A stretch of 64,000 bases of DNA. It comes from Photobacterium sp. CCB-ST2H9 (lineage in GTDB: Bacteria > Pseudomonadota > Gammaproteobacteria > Enterobacterales > Vibrionaceae). Under the pieces are notes generated by a model. The model did not search any database and was not told where the DNA came from. It saw only the letters and a list, made by a program, of their open reading frames with translations. Positions 1-8,472 of the stretch are shown here, piece by piece. The position numbers were made by a program, and so were the translations under genes. How positions within the stretch are numbered: position 1 is the stretch's first letter; each line of letters opens with the position of its first letter. The stretch lies in the NCBI RefSeq assembly GCF_023151555.2, contig NZ_CP100426.1, positions 186,001 through 250,000 on the forward strand. The letters run 5' to 3'.

Positions 1-491
1 AAGAGCGTAAAAAGCGCGTCCTGTTTACCGACAAGTATTACCAGACACCTGCCCGTTTTGTGGCCCGACAAGATGCGGCACTCAGTATTGATAAAACCGG
101 GCTGGACGGGAAGCGGATCGGGGTTCAGTTAGGGACGATTCACGATCGTTACGTGACTGATATGTACGGCGATGTTGCGAAAATTCAGCGATATACCGGA
201 CAGGATGAAGTCTATTTAGATCTGGCGTCGGGCCGGTTGGATGCCGCTTTTGGTAATTCCGATCAGTTGGCACTGGCGTTTCTGGATAAGGAGCAAGGGA
301 AAGGCTTTGAATTTGTGGGCGCCGCTGTGACGGATAAAGCTTACATCGGTGAAGGGACGGCACTGGCATTACGGAAAACCGATAAACAGCTGGCCGAGAA
401 ATTTAACAAAGCGATTCAGACGATTCGTGAGAACGGAACCTATGATCGGATTGCCGGCAAATACTTTAAATTCGACATTTATGGCGAATAA
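1..491 (+). CDS. Periplasmic basic amino-acid-binding protein, C-terminal part
   Basis: This is the carboxy-terminal half of a periplasmic substrate-binding protein of the ArgT/HisJ/ArtJ family (SBP_bac_3). Such proteins capture lysine, arginine, ornithine or histidine for an ABC importer. The reading frame is open from the first complete codon at base 3 and includes ERKKRVLFTDKYYQTPARFV, which matches the family block ahead of the second lobe. The frame ends at TAA 489-491. The start lies outside the window, so signal peptide and N-terminal lobe cannot be judged. No permease or ATPase gene follows on this strand; a hairpin terminator closes the unit, so partners must lie upstream or elsewhere. 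The family is sure and the exact ligand is not. Confidence 0.88.
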   Translation, partial: ERKKRVLFTDKYYQTPARFVARQDAALSIDKTGLDGKRIGVQLGTIHDRYVTDMYGDVAKIQRYTGQDEVYLDLASGRLDAAFGNSDQLALAFLDKEQGKGFEFVGAAVTDKAYIGEGTALALRKTDKQLAEKFNKAIQTIRENGTYDRIAGKYFKFDIYGE

Positions 492-523
492 TCGATCAGG
501 TTGATTGTCTTTTTCATACCGGA

Positions 524-562
524 GCAGAAACGCGGGTCAGATGACCGGCGTTTCTGCTTTCT
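524..562 (+). terminator. Rho-independent terminator after binding-protein gene
   Basis: A perfect 10-bp stem, GCAGAAACGC (524-533) with GCGTTTCTGC (548-557), encloses a 14-nt loop and is followed by TTT. It lies 33 bp after the stop codon of the binding-protein gene. Confidence 0.75.
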
Positions 563-712
563 GTGCTTCACTGCTGTTCACACAGCGCAGTGTCCGGAAA
601 ACTTGCCATTGTCTTTATCTGAGCTGTTCGTACTCAGCGTTGAATCTGCTTGATTTATTTTTTTGATGTCGTAGTGTTGCCCCCTCTGTTTCATATTGTT
701 TTGTGAGGTCTC

Positions 713-1750
713 ATGCATTACCCATCTCCATTGCAACCCGGCAGTACGGTTGCGGTGACAGCATTCTCCGCGGGTGTTCCGGCAGCTTGTCATGAACGTT
801 TGGATTTGGTGATTCAGGGCCTGCGGGACCGCGGGTTTAAAGTGCTGGAGGGGCAATGCCTGCGTGACAGTGACGAGCATGTCAGTGCGCCTGCAGCAGT
901 CCGTGCGAATGAGTTCATGAACTTTTTACTGGATGACCGGGTCGATGCGATTTTTCCGCCCTGGGGCGGGGAACTGGCGATGGAGATTCTGCCGCTGCTG
1001 GACTGGGATCTGCTGCGACACGCCAAACCCAAATGGCTCGTCGGATTTTCAGATATCAGCACCATTTCTGCAGTACTGACGGCCCGGTGCGGCTGGGCCA
1101 GTTTGCACAGTGCTAATCTGATGCAGCTTCATCCGACGCAGGATGACGTGCTGAATAGTGCGGTTTTTTCGTTGCTGGGCTTACCTGCAGGAGAATCCCT
1201 TACCTTAACTCAGTCAGATTACTATGAGGCCGCCGCACCAGATTATTCGAAGGTGCCAGACGCGACACTGTCACTGACCCAACCGACACAATGGCAGGTA
1301 TTGTCGTCAGGACAGACTGCAGGGGCGGTGCAATTCTCCGGGCGCTTGATCGGCGGATGCCTGGATACATTCGGTCTGCTGTCAGGCACGTCTTATCTGG
1401 ATATCCAACAGATGAAATCAGCGTATGCTCATGACGGACTGATCCTGTTTCTGGAAAATGGTGAATTGTCCCCGACGGCGATGGCCCGGTTGTTGTTATC
1501 CATGAAATTCAATGGCGTCTTTGATGCGGTTGACGGCGTGCTGTTTGGACGGGACGGTCTGGCTCAGGCGCATGATAAAGCGATTTCACACGCCCAGGTC
1601 ATTGCCAAAGTGCTGGGGGATTTACCGGTGCCGATCTTGACGGATACGGATATTGGACATGTGGCACCGAACTTGCCGCTGGTGAATGGGGCGTACGCCG
1701 AAGTGATGCTGTCTGACGGAAAGGGGCAGGTCATTCAAACATTCAGGTAA
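713..1750 (+). CDS. S66 family LD-carboxypeptidase (LdcA/MccF-like)
   Basis: A serine peptidase of family S66, whose members trim the terminal D-Ala from cytoplasmic muropeptide tetrapeptides (LdcA) or hydrolyse microcin C-type conjugates (MccF). The 345-residue length fits the family. The nucleophile is Ser113 in GFSDIS. The other charge-relay residues are placed at Glu248 (FLEN) and His316 (IGHVAPN, before the LPLVNG block). The N-terminal SxVAVTAFSAGV stretch is the usual first strand. There is no signal peptide, consistent with a cytoplasmic enzyme. The gene stands alone, 221 bp after the previous gene. Cell-wall recycling is the default role; an MccF-like immunity role cannot be excluded from sequence. 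Confidence 0.85.
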   Translation: MHYPSPLQPGSTVAVTAFSAGVPAACHERLDLVIQGLRDRGFKVLEGQCLRDSDEHVSAPAAVRANEFMNFLLDDRVDAIFPPWGGELAMEILPLLDWDLLRHAKPKWLVGFSDISTISAVLTARCGWASLHSANLMQLHPTQDDVLNSAVFSLLGLPAGESLTLTQSDYYEAAAPDYSKVPDATLSLTQPTQWQVLSSGQTAGAVQFSGRLIGGCLDTFGLLSGTSYLDIQQMKSAYAHDGLILFLENGELSPTAMARLLLSMKFNGVFDAVDGVLFGRDGLAQAHDKAISHAQVIAKVLGDLPVPILTDTDIGHVAPNLPLVNGAYAEVMLSDGKGQVIQTFR

Positions 1751-1854
1751 CTCATACTGTGGCAAGTGATTGATACGAATTGGCTTGCCAGAACGTCTAT
1801 ACTCTCAGGAAATGCGTCTCGGCGACCGCAATCGCTTCGGATAAGTACTGAGTT

Positions 1855-2370
1855 ATGAGAGATGACAATACGGCAGTGCTGTATCAGCATGTGCGTTCAG
1901 CGCTGTCAGATGAGCAAGGCTATGCCCGTCACCTGGATGAGAAAGCGGCACATCTGCTGGCGTTGCACTCTGCTGTGATTGCGGGCTTCACCATTCTGGT
2001 TTTCATGGCATCCTCACTCTTTCTGCCACCACAACATGCGATTGGCTGGTTGGCCGGCATCTTCGTTTTGCTGACTTATGTGGGGCTGATATCCGCCTGG
2101 AGTCTCCTTTTTCGTCTGCTTCGGCCATCCGACGCCTACGGTGTTGAATTGCCGGAAACCTGGCTTGAAGATATGAAACAGCAGGGTGCGAATCAGAATG
2201 CACATCTGGCAATCGTTCGGTGTTACTCCGTCTGGCAAAAGCTGAATCAGAACAATCAGCAGAAAAATGCGCTGCTGAAAAAGGCATATCATGAGATTGT
2301 TTTCTCCGCCTGGTTAATTGCAATCGCGCTGTTGTTTCTGCTGGCAGCAAAATATTTAGGAACGGACTGA
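1855..2370 (+). CDS. Unknown three-helix membrane protein
   Basis: I do not recognise this 171-residue protein with certainty. An amphipathic N-terminal segment (about 1-38, with DEKAAHLLALHSAV) leads into two closely spaced membrane helices (about 39-62 and 66-88). A charged cytoplasmic stretch follows (about 90-145) and a third helix ends the protein (about 148-168). This layout recalls the small two-helix effectors (SLATT or Pycsar TM type) found in nucleotide-signalling defence systems, but no cyclase gene lies beside it and the likeness is only architectural. Its start has no strong ribosome-binding site. It may equally be an ordinary uncharacterised inner-membrane protein. Confidence 0.6.
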   Translation: MRDDNTAVLYQHVRSALSDEQGYARHLDEKAAHLLALHSAVIAGFTILVFMASSLFLPPQHAIGWLAGIFVLLTYVGLISAWSLLFRLLRPSDAYGVELPETWLEDMKQQGANQNAHLAIVRCYSVWQKLNQNNQQKNALLKKAYHEIVFSAWLIAIALLFLLAAKYLGTD

Positions 2371-2468
2371 TAAACACGCGGGTTGAGTGAAATGTTTTCG
2401 ATCCTCAGGCGGCGCCTTAGTGATACAGTGTGCGAATGTGACAGATTGTGTGAGCATCAGGAGGGAAG

Positions 2469-2990
2469 ATGCAATTCGTTCACTGTACTTTTGAAAGACA
2501 CGGCGCAGCCATTCAGGCAATTTTCAACGATGCGATTTGTAATACCACGGCTTTATATGAATATCAGCCTCGCTCCATGGAAGTCATTCAGACTTGGTTT
2601 GCGACTAAAACAGCAAATGAATTTCCGGTGATCGGAATAGAAAATGAAACCGGTGCACTCATGGGATTTGCCAGCTACGGTACATTCAGGGCCTGGGCAG
2701 CTTTTAAATATTCTGTTGAACACTCGGTTTATATTCATCCGGAACATCAGGGGAAAGGATTAGGCAAAATGCTGATGGAAGCGTTAATCCAATCTGCCCG
2801 GGCACAGAATTATCATGTCATGGTTGGCGGCATTGACGCCTCGAATACAGGCAGTATTGCTTTACACAAGAAATTAGGCTTTGAATATTCAGGTACCATC
2901 AAGCAGGCAGCCTATAAATTTGACCGTTGGCTGGATTTGGATTTTTATCAGCTGACGCTCGACACTCCGCTTAAACCAGTTTCTGGTTGA
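2469..2990 (+). CDS. GNAT N-acetyltransferase, phosphinothricin/methionine-sulfone type
   Basis: A 173-residue GNAT acetyltransferase close to the Pat/MnaT group, which N-acetylates phosphinothricin, methionine sulfoximine or methionine sulfone with acetyl-CoA. Family marks are the N-terminal FNDAICNTTALYEYQPRS block, the strand HSVYIHPEHQGKGLGKMLM carrying the Q-x-x-G-x-G/A acetyl-CoA loop, and the DASNTGSIALHKKLGFEYSG segment near the end. The start at 2469 follows AGGAGGGA at good spacing. A TTG/GTG-initiated overlapping frame upstream is not used. It is a short independent gene, 25 bp before a methyltransferase gene, so the two may share a transcript. The likely role is detoxification of amino-acid analogues. 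Confidence 0.85.
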   Translation: MQFVHCTFERHGAAIQAIFNDAICNTTALYEYQPRSMEVIQTWFATKTANEFPVIGIENETGALMGFASYGTFRAWAAFKYSVEHSVYIHPEHQGKGLGKMLMEALIQSARAQNYHVMVGGIDASNTGSIALHKKLGFEYSGTIKQAAYKFDRWLDLDFYQLTLDTPLKPVSG

Positions 2991-3014
2991 TGTAATTTTT
3001 GGGAAGGACATTGG

Positions 3015-3740
3015 ATGTTATTTAATAACCCTTACAGCTTAGAAAAGGCCGAGCGCCTGATTCATATTTTAAACCTCACGCCAGACAGTAAAGTGCTTGA
3101 TATCGGATGTGGTGATGGTGAATTTCTGCTCCGTTTGAGTCAGGCGACAGGGGCCCAATGTCTCGGGGTAGATATTTCCGGTGAAAATATTGAGGCGGCA
3201 GCCGTCAAAGCAACTCAGTTGGGCCTGACTGAGCGTGTTCGTTTTGAAGTTGCAGATGTGAACCAGCGTCAGTTTGGCGCTGAGTTCGACGTCATTATTT
3301 GTTTGGGGGCTGTCTATGCGTTTGCATCAGGTCAGGCAGCTTACCCGGAAGCATTGACTCAAATGCAACGCTGGCTGAAACCCCATGGTCAGCTTCTTGT
3401 CGGTGAAGGCTACTGGAAACAAACACCAGCTCAGGCTTATCTGGACTTTATTGGTGAGCCCGTGGGCATTTATCACAGCCATCAGGGTAATGTTGAAGTG
3501 GCAGAGTCTCACGGTTTCATCGTGGCCTATACTGCCACCAGTAATCAGGATGAATGGGATCATTTCGAAGGCAGTTTTCGTGTAAAAGCAGAGCGTGCTG
3601 CCATGGCCAATCCGGAAGATAAAGAAGCAATGAAAAAGCGTGATGCGGTGAGAGCGTGGAATACTTATTACCATCGCTATGGCCGTGAAACGATGGGTTT
3701 TGGTTTTTACCTGATGTTCAAAGTTCAGGATGAAAGATGA
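3015..3740 (+). CDS. Class I SAM-dependent methyltransferase
   Basis: A 241-residue Rossmann-fold methyltransferase. Motif I is VLDIGCGDGEFL (about residues 24-35). An acidic residue ending strand 2 (GVDISGENI) and a motif IV-like VIICLGAVYAF complete the SAM site. The C-terminal half (KQTPAQAYLDFIGEP to YHRYGRETMGFGFYL) resembles small-molecule methyltransferases annotated near UbiE/SmtA types, but the substrate cannot be named. It starts 24 bp after the GNAT stop and may be co-transcribed with it. No signal peptide or membrane segment is visible. Confidence 0.82.
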   Translation: MLFNNPYSLEKAERLIHILNLTPDSKVLDIGCGDGEFLLRLSQATGAQCLGVDISGENIEAAAVKATQLGLTERVRFEVADVNQRQFGAEFDVIICLGAVYAFASGQAAYPEALTQMQRWLKPHGQLLVGEGYWKQTPAQAYLDFIGEPVGIYHSHQGNVEVAESHGFIVAYTATSNQDEWDHFEGSFRVKAERAAMANPEDKEAMKKRDAVRAWNTYYHRYGRETMGFGFYLMFKVQDER

Positions 3741-3884
3741 GGCGTGAGCAACCTGCCAGACGTTGGATATGCTGCATTTTGAACTGAATGTAATGAGATG
3801 GCCGCCGTGAGGCGGTCTTCATCGTTTCGATATAGGAAGTGGCTTTATCGAACGTGAAGTGAAAACGGTGATAAGGAGACTGTC

Positions 3885-4724
3885 ATGGAACACAAAGGCA
3901 CGAAACGCGCTCTGGTGGTCGAAGGTGGTGCGATGCGCGGAATATTTGCGACGGGCGTGCTGGATGGGTTTCTGGAAAAAGGTTACCGGCCGTTTGATTT
4001 CTGCATTGGTGTTTCAGCCGGTTCAACGAATCTGGCTGCGTGGCTGGCAAACCAGCATGGACGTAATTATCGGGTGATTACCGACTATTCCTGCCGACCT
4101 GAATTTATCAGTCTGCGCAGGTTCGTTCGGGGCGGGCACTGGCTGGATCTGGACTGGCTGTGGAAGATTACCATCAACGAAATTCGTTTGGATCTGGATG
4201 CGTTCGCGGCACAGCCTGTCCCGTTATATGTGGTGACCACTCAAGTCACAACGGGTGAAGCGGTTTATACCCGGGGAACTGCGGGAAATCTGGAGCAGCT
4301 CCTAAAGGCGTCTTGTTCGGTGCCGGTTGCCTATCGGGATTTTCCTGAACTGAATGGTATTGCCATGACCGATGGCGGAGTGGCTGATTCGATTCCGGTC
4401 ATGAAAGCCTATGAGATGGGAGCCCGGGAGATTACCGTGATCCTGTCACGTCCTTTAGGATACAGAAAGAAAGCCAGTAAGGCCTCCTGGCTGGTGCGTC
4501 GCATGCTGGCTGATACGCCGCATCTGGCTCACGCAATGATGAATCGTGCTGAAAGTTATAATCAGGCCATTGATTTTATCGAGAACCCGCCGGCTGATTG
4601 TAAAATCCGGGTGATCGCTCCGCCTGCAGAATTTGATGTCGGGCGAATCACAACAGATAAGAAGCGGCTGGATGCTGGTTATCAGATGGGGCTGGCAGCA
4701 ACGGCTGTGGTGGAATCTGCCTGA
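3885..4724 (+). CDS. Patatin-like phospholipase (YjjU type)
   Basis: A 279-residue patatin-family serine hydrolase with a Ser-Asp dyad, probably a cytoplasmic or membrane-associated lipid acyl hydrolase. The oxyanion loop is VVEGGAMRGIF (about 11-21), the nucleophile Ser44 is in GVSAG, and the second catalytic residue Asp163 is in TDGGVADS. The sequence is colinear with the E. coli YjjU group, including the C-terminal block around NRAESYNQAIDFI. The start at 3885 follows AAGGAGACTGTC; a longer frame in another phase beginning at 3859 is discarded. It has its own leader of about 140 bp, and an ASCH-domain gene follows after 49 bp. Confidence 0.87.
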   Translation: MEHKGTKRALVVEGGAMRGIFATGVLDGFLEKGYRPFDFCIGVSAGSTNLAAWLANQHGRNYRVITDYSCRPEFISLRRFVRGGHWLDLDWLWKITINEIRLDLDAFAAQPVPLYVVTTQVTTGEAVYTRGTAGNLEQLLKASCSVPVAYRDFPELNGIAMTDGGVADSIPVMKAYEMGAREITVILSRPLGYRKKASKASWLVRRMLADTPHLAHAMMNRAESYNQAIDFIENPPADCKIRVIAPPAEFDVGRITTDKKRLDAGYQMGLAATAVVESA

Positions 4725-4773
4725 GTTTATCTGGCTTCAATGAAGTGAAGGCGTTGAATCAACAGGGAAGACA

Positions 4774-5310
4774 ATGATTTTTGAAAATTTTGCACCGGCA
4801 ACGCTGGCTCAGCAATTCAGCCTGACACCGCAGGCAGCGGAATGTCTGTCCGCTTATCTGGTGTCATTGCCGGAGGCTCAGATTCCGCTGATCCCAAGTG
4901 TGAGTGCTGATTATTTTTGTGCGGATAAAGAAAATGCCGACATCTGTGCCGAACTGGTTCGGATGGGTCAGAAACAAGCGACGTGCAGTATGAAATACTG
5001 GTACCTCACCGGAGATGAACAGGGCCCTGAGCCGATGCCTCAGACAGGCCATTTACTTGTGGTGACGAACTGGGATGGAGAGCCGGTCGCAATTACTCAG
5101 GTTACCTCAGTGTCAGAAGCCAGGTTTAAAGATGTCACCGCTGACTTTGCGGCCGCAGAAGGCGAGGGCGATCAGTCATTAAGCTGGTGGCGGAAGGCGC
5201 ACTGGCAGTTTTTCAGTACAGAATGTGAAGCTTTGGGCATCGAGATGTCGGAAGAGATCCCTCTGGTGCTGGAACGGTTCAAGACCGTTTGGGCGAAAGC
5301 GGCAGCCTGA
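4774..5310 (+). CDS. ASCH domain protein
   Basis: A 178-residue protein whose central part carries the features of ASCH domains, a PUA-like beta fold linked to RNA binding and, in some members, N4-acetylcytidine amidohydrolase activity. Visible signatures are the GQKQATCSMKYWYL strand, GHLLVVTNWDGEPVAI, and the DVTADFAAAEGEGDQSLSWWRKAHWQFF block typical of the larger bacterial ASCH proteins. The N-terminal 40 residues form a helical extension. The role is probably nucleic-acid related but undetermined. It lies close behind the patatin gene and before a DUF2254 gene with its own leader. Confidence 0.8.
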   Translation: MIFENFAPATLAQQFSLTPQAAECLSAYLVSLPEAQIPLIPSVSADYFCADKENADICAELVRMGQKQATCSMKYWYLTGDEQGPEPMPQTGHLLVVTNWDGEPVAITQVTSVSEARFKDVTADFAAAEGEGDQSLSWWRKAHWQFFSTECEALGIEMSEEIPLVLERFKTVWAKAAA

Positions 5311-5448
5311 ATGCGATGAAAATGAATTGAGGCATTTCTCTTGCCATTTTTCATTTGTCTTGTTGTCATCTGACCTGATTTCAGGGACTTGAGCGCCTGC
5401 TCTGCTATCTTTAATCTCATTGACGATTCAGTGATGGCAGAGCGGGAC

Positions 5449-6768
5449 ATGAAAACATACTGGCTCAATCGCTGGGAAACAATCCGAAACAGCTTTTGGT
5501 TTGTTCCGGCGATGCTTCTGGTGATCGCTGTCGGTTTGGCCCGCATTGCTGTGACGCTGGATCACCAACTGACTCAATTTCCTTTTGCTTTTCCCGATAT
5601 TGGTTTTACCGGCGGGGCAGAAGGTGCCCGGAGTGTGCTGTCAACGATCGCCGGTTCCATGGTGACTGTCGCCGGGGTAGCGTTTTCGATCACCATTGTT
5701 GCCCTGACACTGGCGTCTTCTCAGTTTGGTCCCAGACTGTTGAGGAACTTTATGCGCGATCCCGGGAATCAGTATGTGCTGGGTACTTTTATTGCGACCT
5801 TCATCTATTGCCTGCTGGTCCTGAGCAGCGTCACCAGTAATCACGATAATGCCTTTGTTCCCCGGCTGGCGGTCAACATCTCACTGTTGCTGGCTTTGCT
5901 GAATGTGGGGGTTCTGATTTTTTTCATCCATCATGTCGCGACATCAATTCAGGCGGATCATGTAGTGAATGGTGTTTATGAAGAACTGAATCAGCATATC
6001 GCACAGTTTTTCCCGGATGAACTGGGTGCGCACCCGGCACGTGATCAGACAACAGGCCAACCGTTGACCGGTCTGTTTCACCGGATCGTCCCGGCTAATC
6101 ATGAAGGTTATTTACAGGCGGTGGACAGAGCATCACTGCGCCGTTTGTCTGAACAGCTGGACTGTCAGATTGCCCTGAGTCATCGTGCCGGAAGTTTTGT
6201 GATCAAAGGCAGTTCACTGGCTGTCGTGTTGTCGGATACGGAACTGGACGAGTCGCTGGATTCGGAGCTGCAGTCGTGTTTCATCATCGGCAAACTCAGA
6301 ACGCCGGAACAGGATCCGGAATTTGCCATCCATCAACTGGTGGAAGTCGCCGTCCGGGCGTTATCACCGGGGATAAATGATCCCTTTACCGCGATGACCT
6401 GTATCGATCGGTTAAGTGCTGTGCTCTGCACGCTGACCGGGCGTGCTTTTCATCCTGTCAGCTGGTATCGCGATGACGGGCGGCTGCAGCTGGTGGAACA
6501 GCCACTGGATTATTCCGGTATGCTGAATGCGTCTTTTGATCAAATCAGACAGCACAGTCAGACCGATGTTGCTGTGTCTATCCGTTTGCTGGAAGGTCTG
6601 TCCCGGATTGCCAGTCACTGCCGGACAGCTGAACAGCAAGAAGCTGTTCTGCGTCAGGCGGATATGATTGTCCAGACACGCCGGGAAAGTCTCTCCGAAG
6701 CTGAAGATATCGCTGATGTGGAGCAGCGATATCAGGCCCTGAAAGATGAATTGCGTCAGCTTGGCTGA
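5449..6768 (+). CDS. DUF2254 family inner-membrane protein
   Basis: A 439-residue predicted membrane protein of the DUF2254 family, function unknown. Four membrane segments lie in the first third (about 18-38, 64-86, 109-130 and 140-160). The segment before the second is the characteristic GGAEGARSVLSTIAGSMVTVAGVAFSI region. The rest is a soluble cytoplasmic domain with the conserved RALSPGINDPFTAMTCIDRL block. I chose ATG 5449 because it follows AGAGCGGG and gives the usual MKxYWLNRWxxIRxSFW opening. ATG 5434 and TTG 5389 are in frame but poorer. The family is often suggested to be an ion channel or transporter; that remains unproven. Confidence 0.83.
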   Translation: MKTYWLNRWETIRNSFWFVPAMLLVIAVGLARIAVTLDHQLTQFPFAFPDIGFTGGAEGARSVLSTIAGSMVTVAGVAFSITIVALTLASSQFGPRLLRNFMRDPGNQYVLGTFIATFIYCLLVLSSVTSNHDNAFVPRLAVNISLLLALLNVGVLIFFIHHVATSIQADHVVNGVYEELNQHIAQFFPDELGAHPARDQTTGQPLTGLFHRIVPANHEGYLQAVDRASLRRLSEQLDCQIALSHRAGSFVIKGSSLAVVLSDTELDESLDSELQSCFIIGKLRTPEQDPEFAIHQLVEVAVRALSPGINDPFTAMTCIDRLSAVLCTLTGRAFHPVSWYRDDGRLQLVEQPLDYSGMLNASFDQIRQHSQTDVAVSIRLLEGLSRIASHCRTAEQQEAVLRQADMIVQTRRESLSEAEDIADVEQRYQALKDELRQLG

Positions 6769-6905
6769 AGGCTGACATCTTTATTGCTTGATTCGTCAGC
6801 GTTGACCGGGAAGTGAAAGTTTCCCGGATGAGCTTGTTGTTCGTGGTGAGGTAGAAAGTAGCCTGAGAGGATAAACTTGAACTATATATCTTTCCAAAAA
6901 GATAC

Positions 6906-6962
6906 TTGATAAAGAGCATGTGTGCCGCTATATTACCTTTCAGGAAAGATATTTTCTTGAAA
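6906..6962 (+). promoter_or_regulatory. Sigma-70 promoter with palindromic operator before DMT exporter
   Basis: TTGATA (6906-6911), a 17-bp spacer and TATATT (6929-6934) make a near-consensus promoter. Directly downstream, covering the expected start site, is a 25-bp imperfect palindrome at 6938-6962 with outer arms TTTCA/TGAAA and inner arms GAAA/TTTC. A second related inverted repeat, TATCTT with AAGATA (6887-6904), lies just upstream of the -35 box, and ATATCTTTCC (6886-6895) is inverted at 6943-6952. The geometry suggests repression of the exporter by a dimeric regulator whose gene is not in the window. Confidence 0.6.
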
Positions 6963-6981
6963 GTCACCTGAGGGAAGGGAA

Positions 6982-7890
6982 ATGAATTATCTGATTGCGC
7001 TATCCGTTCCAATGCTGTGGGGCAGTACCTATGCCGCTGTCGGTCTGTTTCTGCAGGATATGTCACCTTATTGGGTGGCTGTCTGGCGTGCATTGCCTGC
7101 AGGTTTAGTCCTGCTCATGCTTCGTCCGAAGCTGCCGCCACTCAACTGGGGCCGCATGACACTCCTGAGCTTTTGCAATATTGCTGCTTTTTTTGTTCTG
7201 CTTTTTATTGCAGCCTATCGCCTGCCAGGCTCGGTGGCCGGTACTTTGGGCGCCACAATGCCACTGCAGCTGATGTTGTTACAGTGGGTTGGGGAGGGAA
7301 AAAAACCTGATCCCCGTTCTGTTTTGCTGGCAGTGGTGGGTCTGATTGGGGTGGGATTGTTACTGAATCCGTCTGCTGATCTGGACCCGATTGGGACCCT
7401 CGCAGCCTTAGCCGGGACGGCACTGGTGGCTCAGTCGGCTATCTGGATGAAGCGATGGCCAGTCAATGACGCCTTGAGTTTTGCTGCATGGCAGCTTGTG
7501 CTGGGAGGCATCATGCTCATTCCTTTCGCCTGGTTTGTTGCTGGCGCACCGGTGGCTTTGTCTGTAGACGCGCTCCCCGGACTGTTATGGCTGGTTTTGC
7601 TGAATACCGCATTTGGATACTGGGCTTGGGTCCGCTCCGTGAAAATACTGGGTCCGAATGTGATGTCGATGCTCTCACTGGTGAATCCGGTTACTGCCGT
7701 CATGCTGGGAATCGGTCTGGTCGGTGAAAGTTTAGGGCTTTTGCAATGGGCAGGGATTGGCTTGATTCTGGTCGCACTGTTGCTGATGAAAAAAACGTCC
7801 GGCAAGGGCCGGAAAATGAACCATGAAATGAATCATCAAGAAGGAATTGATCTGAATGAGCAAAGCAAAAATTCTGTTTCTGTCCGGTAG
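6982..7890 (+). CDS. DMT-superfamily exporter (EamA type)
   Basis: A 302-residue drug/metabolite transporter with two EamA repeats and about ten membrane helices, starting with LIALSVPMLWGSTYAAVGLFL, the typical first helix. The second repeat begins near residue 145. Proteins of this group export amino acids, nucleobases or toxic small molecules; the cargo is unknown. The start follows GAGGGAAGGG. The 3' end overlaps the following FMN reductase gene by 35 bp, so the two genes are translationally linked and probably act together. The promoter just upstream carries a palindromic operator, suggesting inducible expression. Confidence 0.85.
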   Translation: MNYLIALSVPMLWGSTYAAVGLFLQDMSPYWVAVWRALPAGLVLLMLRPKLPPLNWGRMTLLSFCNIAAFFVLLFIAAYRLPGSVAGTLGATMPLQLMLLQWVGEGKKPDPRSVLLAVVGLIGVGLLLNPSADLDPIGTLAALAGTALVAQSAIWMKRWPVNDALSFAAWQLVLGGIMLIPFAWFVAGAPVALSVDALPGLLWLVLLNTAFGYWAWVRSVKILGPNVMSMLSLVNPVTAVMLGIGLVGESLGLLQWAGIGLILVALLLMKKTSGKGRKMNHEMNHQEGIDLNEQSKNSVSVR

Positions 7891-8425
7891 CAGCCGAAAG
7901 GGCTCACTGAATCAGCAACTGGCCAGACAGGCATACCGGATGGCCGCTGAAATGGATGCTGAGGTGACGCTGATTGATTTAGCAGATTATCCGATGCCAC
8001 TCTATGACGGCGATCTGGAGTCTGCTGAGGGGATTCCTGGGACAGTCAAAGCGCTTCGGGACATTTTGATGGCACACAACGGAATATGTATTGCATCACC
8101 GGAATATAACGGCAGTTTTTCTCCGTTACTGAAAAATACCATCGACTGGCTTTCCCGCCCGGATGGGGATGTGCCGGCACTGGCAGCCTATCATTCGAAA
8201 ACGGCTTATCTGCTCAGTACGTCGCCGGGTTCACTGGGGGGAATCCGGGGGCTGGTGATGTTGCGCATGCTGTTGAGCAATATCGGGGTGATGGTGATGC
8301 CGGATCAGCTGGCGATTCCAGCTGCGAATCAGGCCTTCAACGGGCAGGGTGAACTGACAGATAACCGTCAGGCAGAACTGCTTCAGACGCAACTCAGAAG
8401 GTTCGTGGCCCATCTGAACCGATAA
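7856..8425 (+). CDS. NAD(P)H-dependent FMN/quinone reductase
   Basis: A 189-residue flavodoxin-fold reductase of the ChrR/YieF family, which transfers two electrons from NAD(P)H through FMN to quinones, chromate or similar acceptors and so avoids semiquinone radicals. The phosphate-binding loop is LFLSGSSRKGSLNQQLA (about 7-23), and the isoalloxazine contact block is SPEYNGSFSPLLKNTIDWLSRP. Start ATG 7856 has AAGGA nine bases upstream and lies inside the end of the exporter gene in another phase. The pairing suggests reduction plus export of a redox-active xenobiotic. The stop is 46 bp from the convergent deformylase gene. Confidence 0.87.
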   Translation: MSKAKILFLSGSSRKGSLNQQLARQAYRMAAEMDAEVTLIDLADYPMPLYDGDLESAEGIPGTVKALRDILMAHNGICIASPEYNGSFSPLLKNTIDWLSRPDGDVPALAAYHSKTAYLLSTSPGSLGGIRGLVMLRMLLSNIGVMVMPDQLAIPAANQAFNGQGELTDNRQAELLQTQLRRFVAHLNR

Positions 8426-8446
8426 AGAGAAGAAGATGAAATTGAG

Positions 8447-8472
8447 AAAAAGCGGCTGTTGCCGCTTTTTTC
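8447..8472. terminator. Bidirectional terminator between convergent genes
   Basis: The stem AAAAGCGGC (8448-8456) with GCCGCTTTT (8461-8469) has a TGTT loop and T-runs in both directions. It serves the FMN reductase gene from the left and the deformylase gene from the right. The deformylase stop codon (8471-8473) touches the T-run. Confidence 0.8.

Noticed and set aside
2383..2631. 82-codon frame overlapping the GNAT gene start
   Set aside because: It is out of phase with the well-supported GNAT gene and has no family features.
3801..3816. GCCGCC-GTGA-GGCGGT hairpin as terminator after the methyltransferase gene
   Set aside because: Short stem and no T-run; not enough to call.
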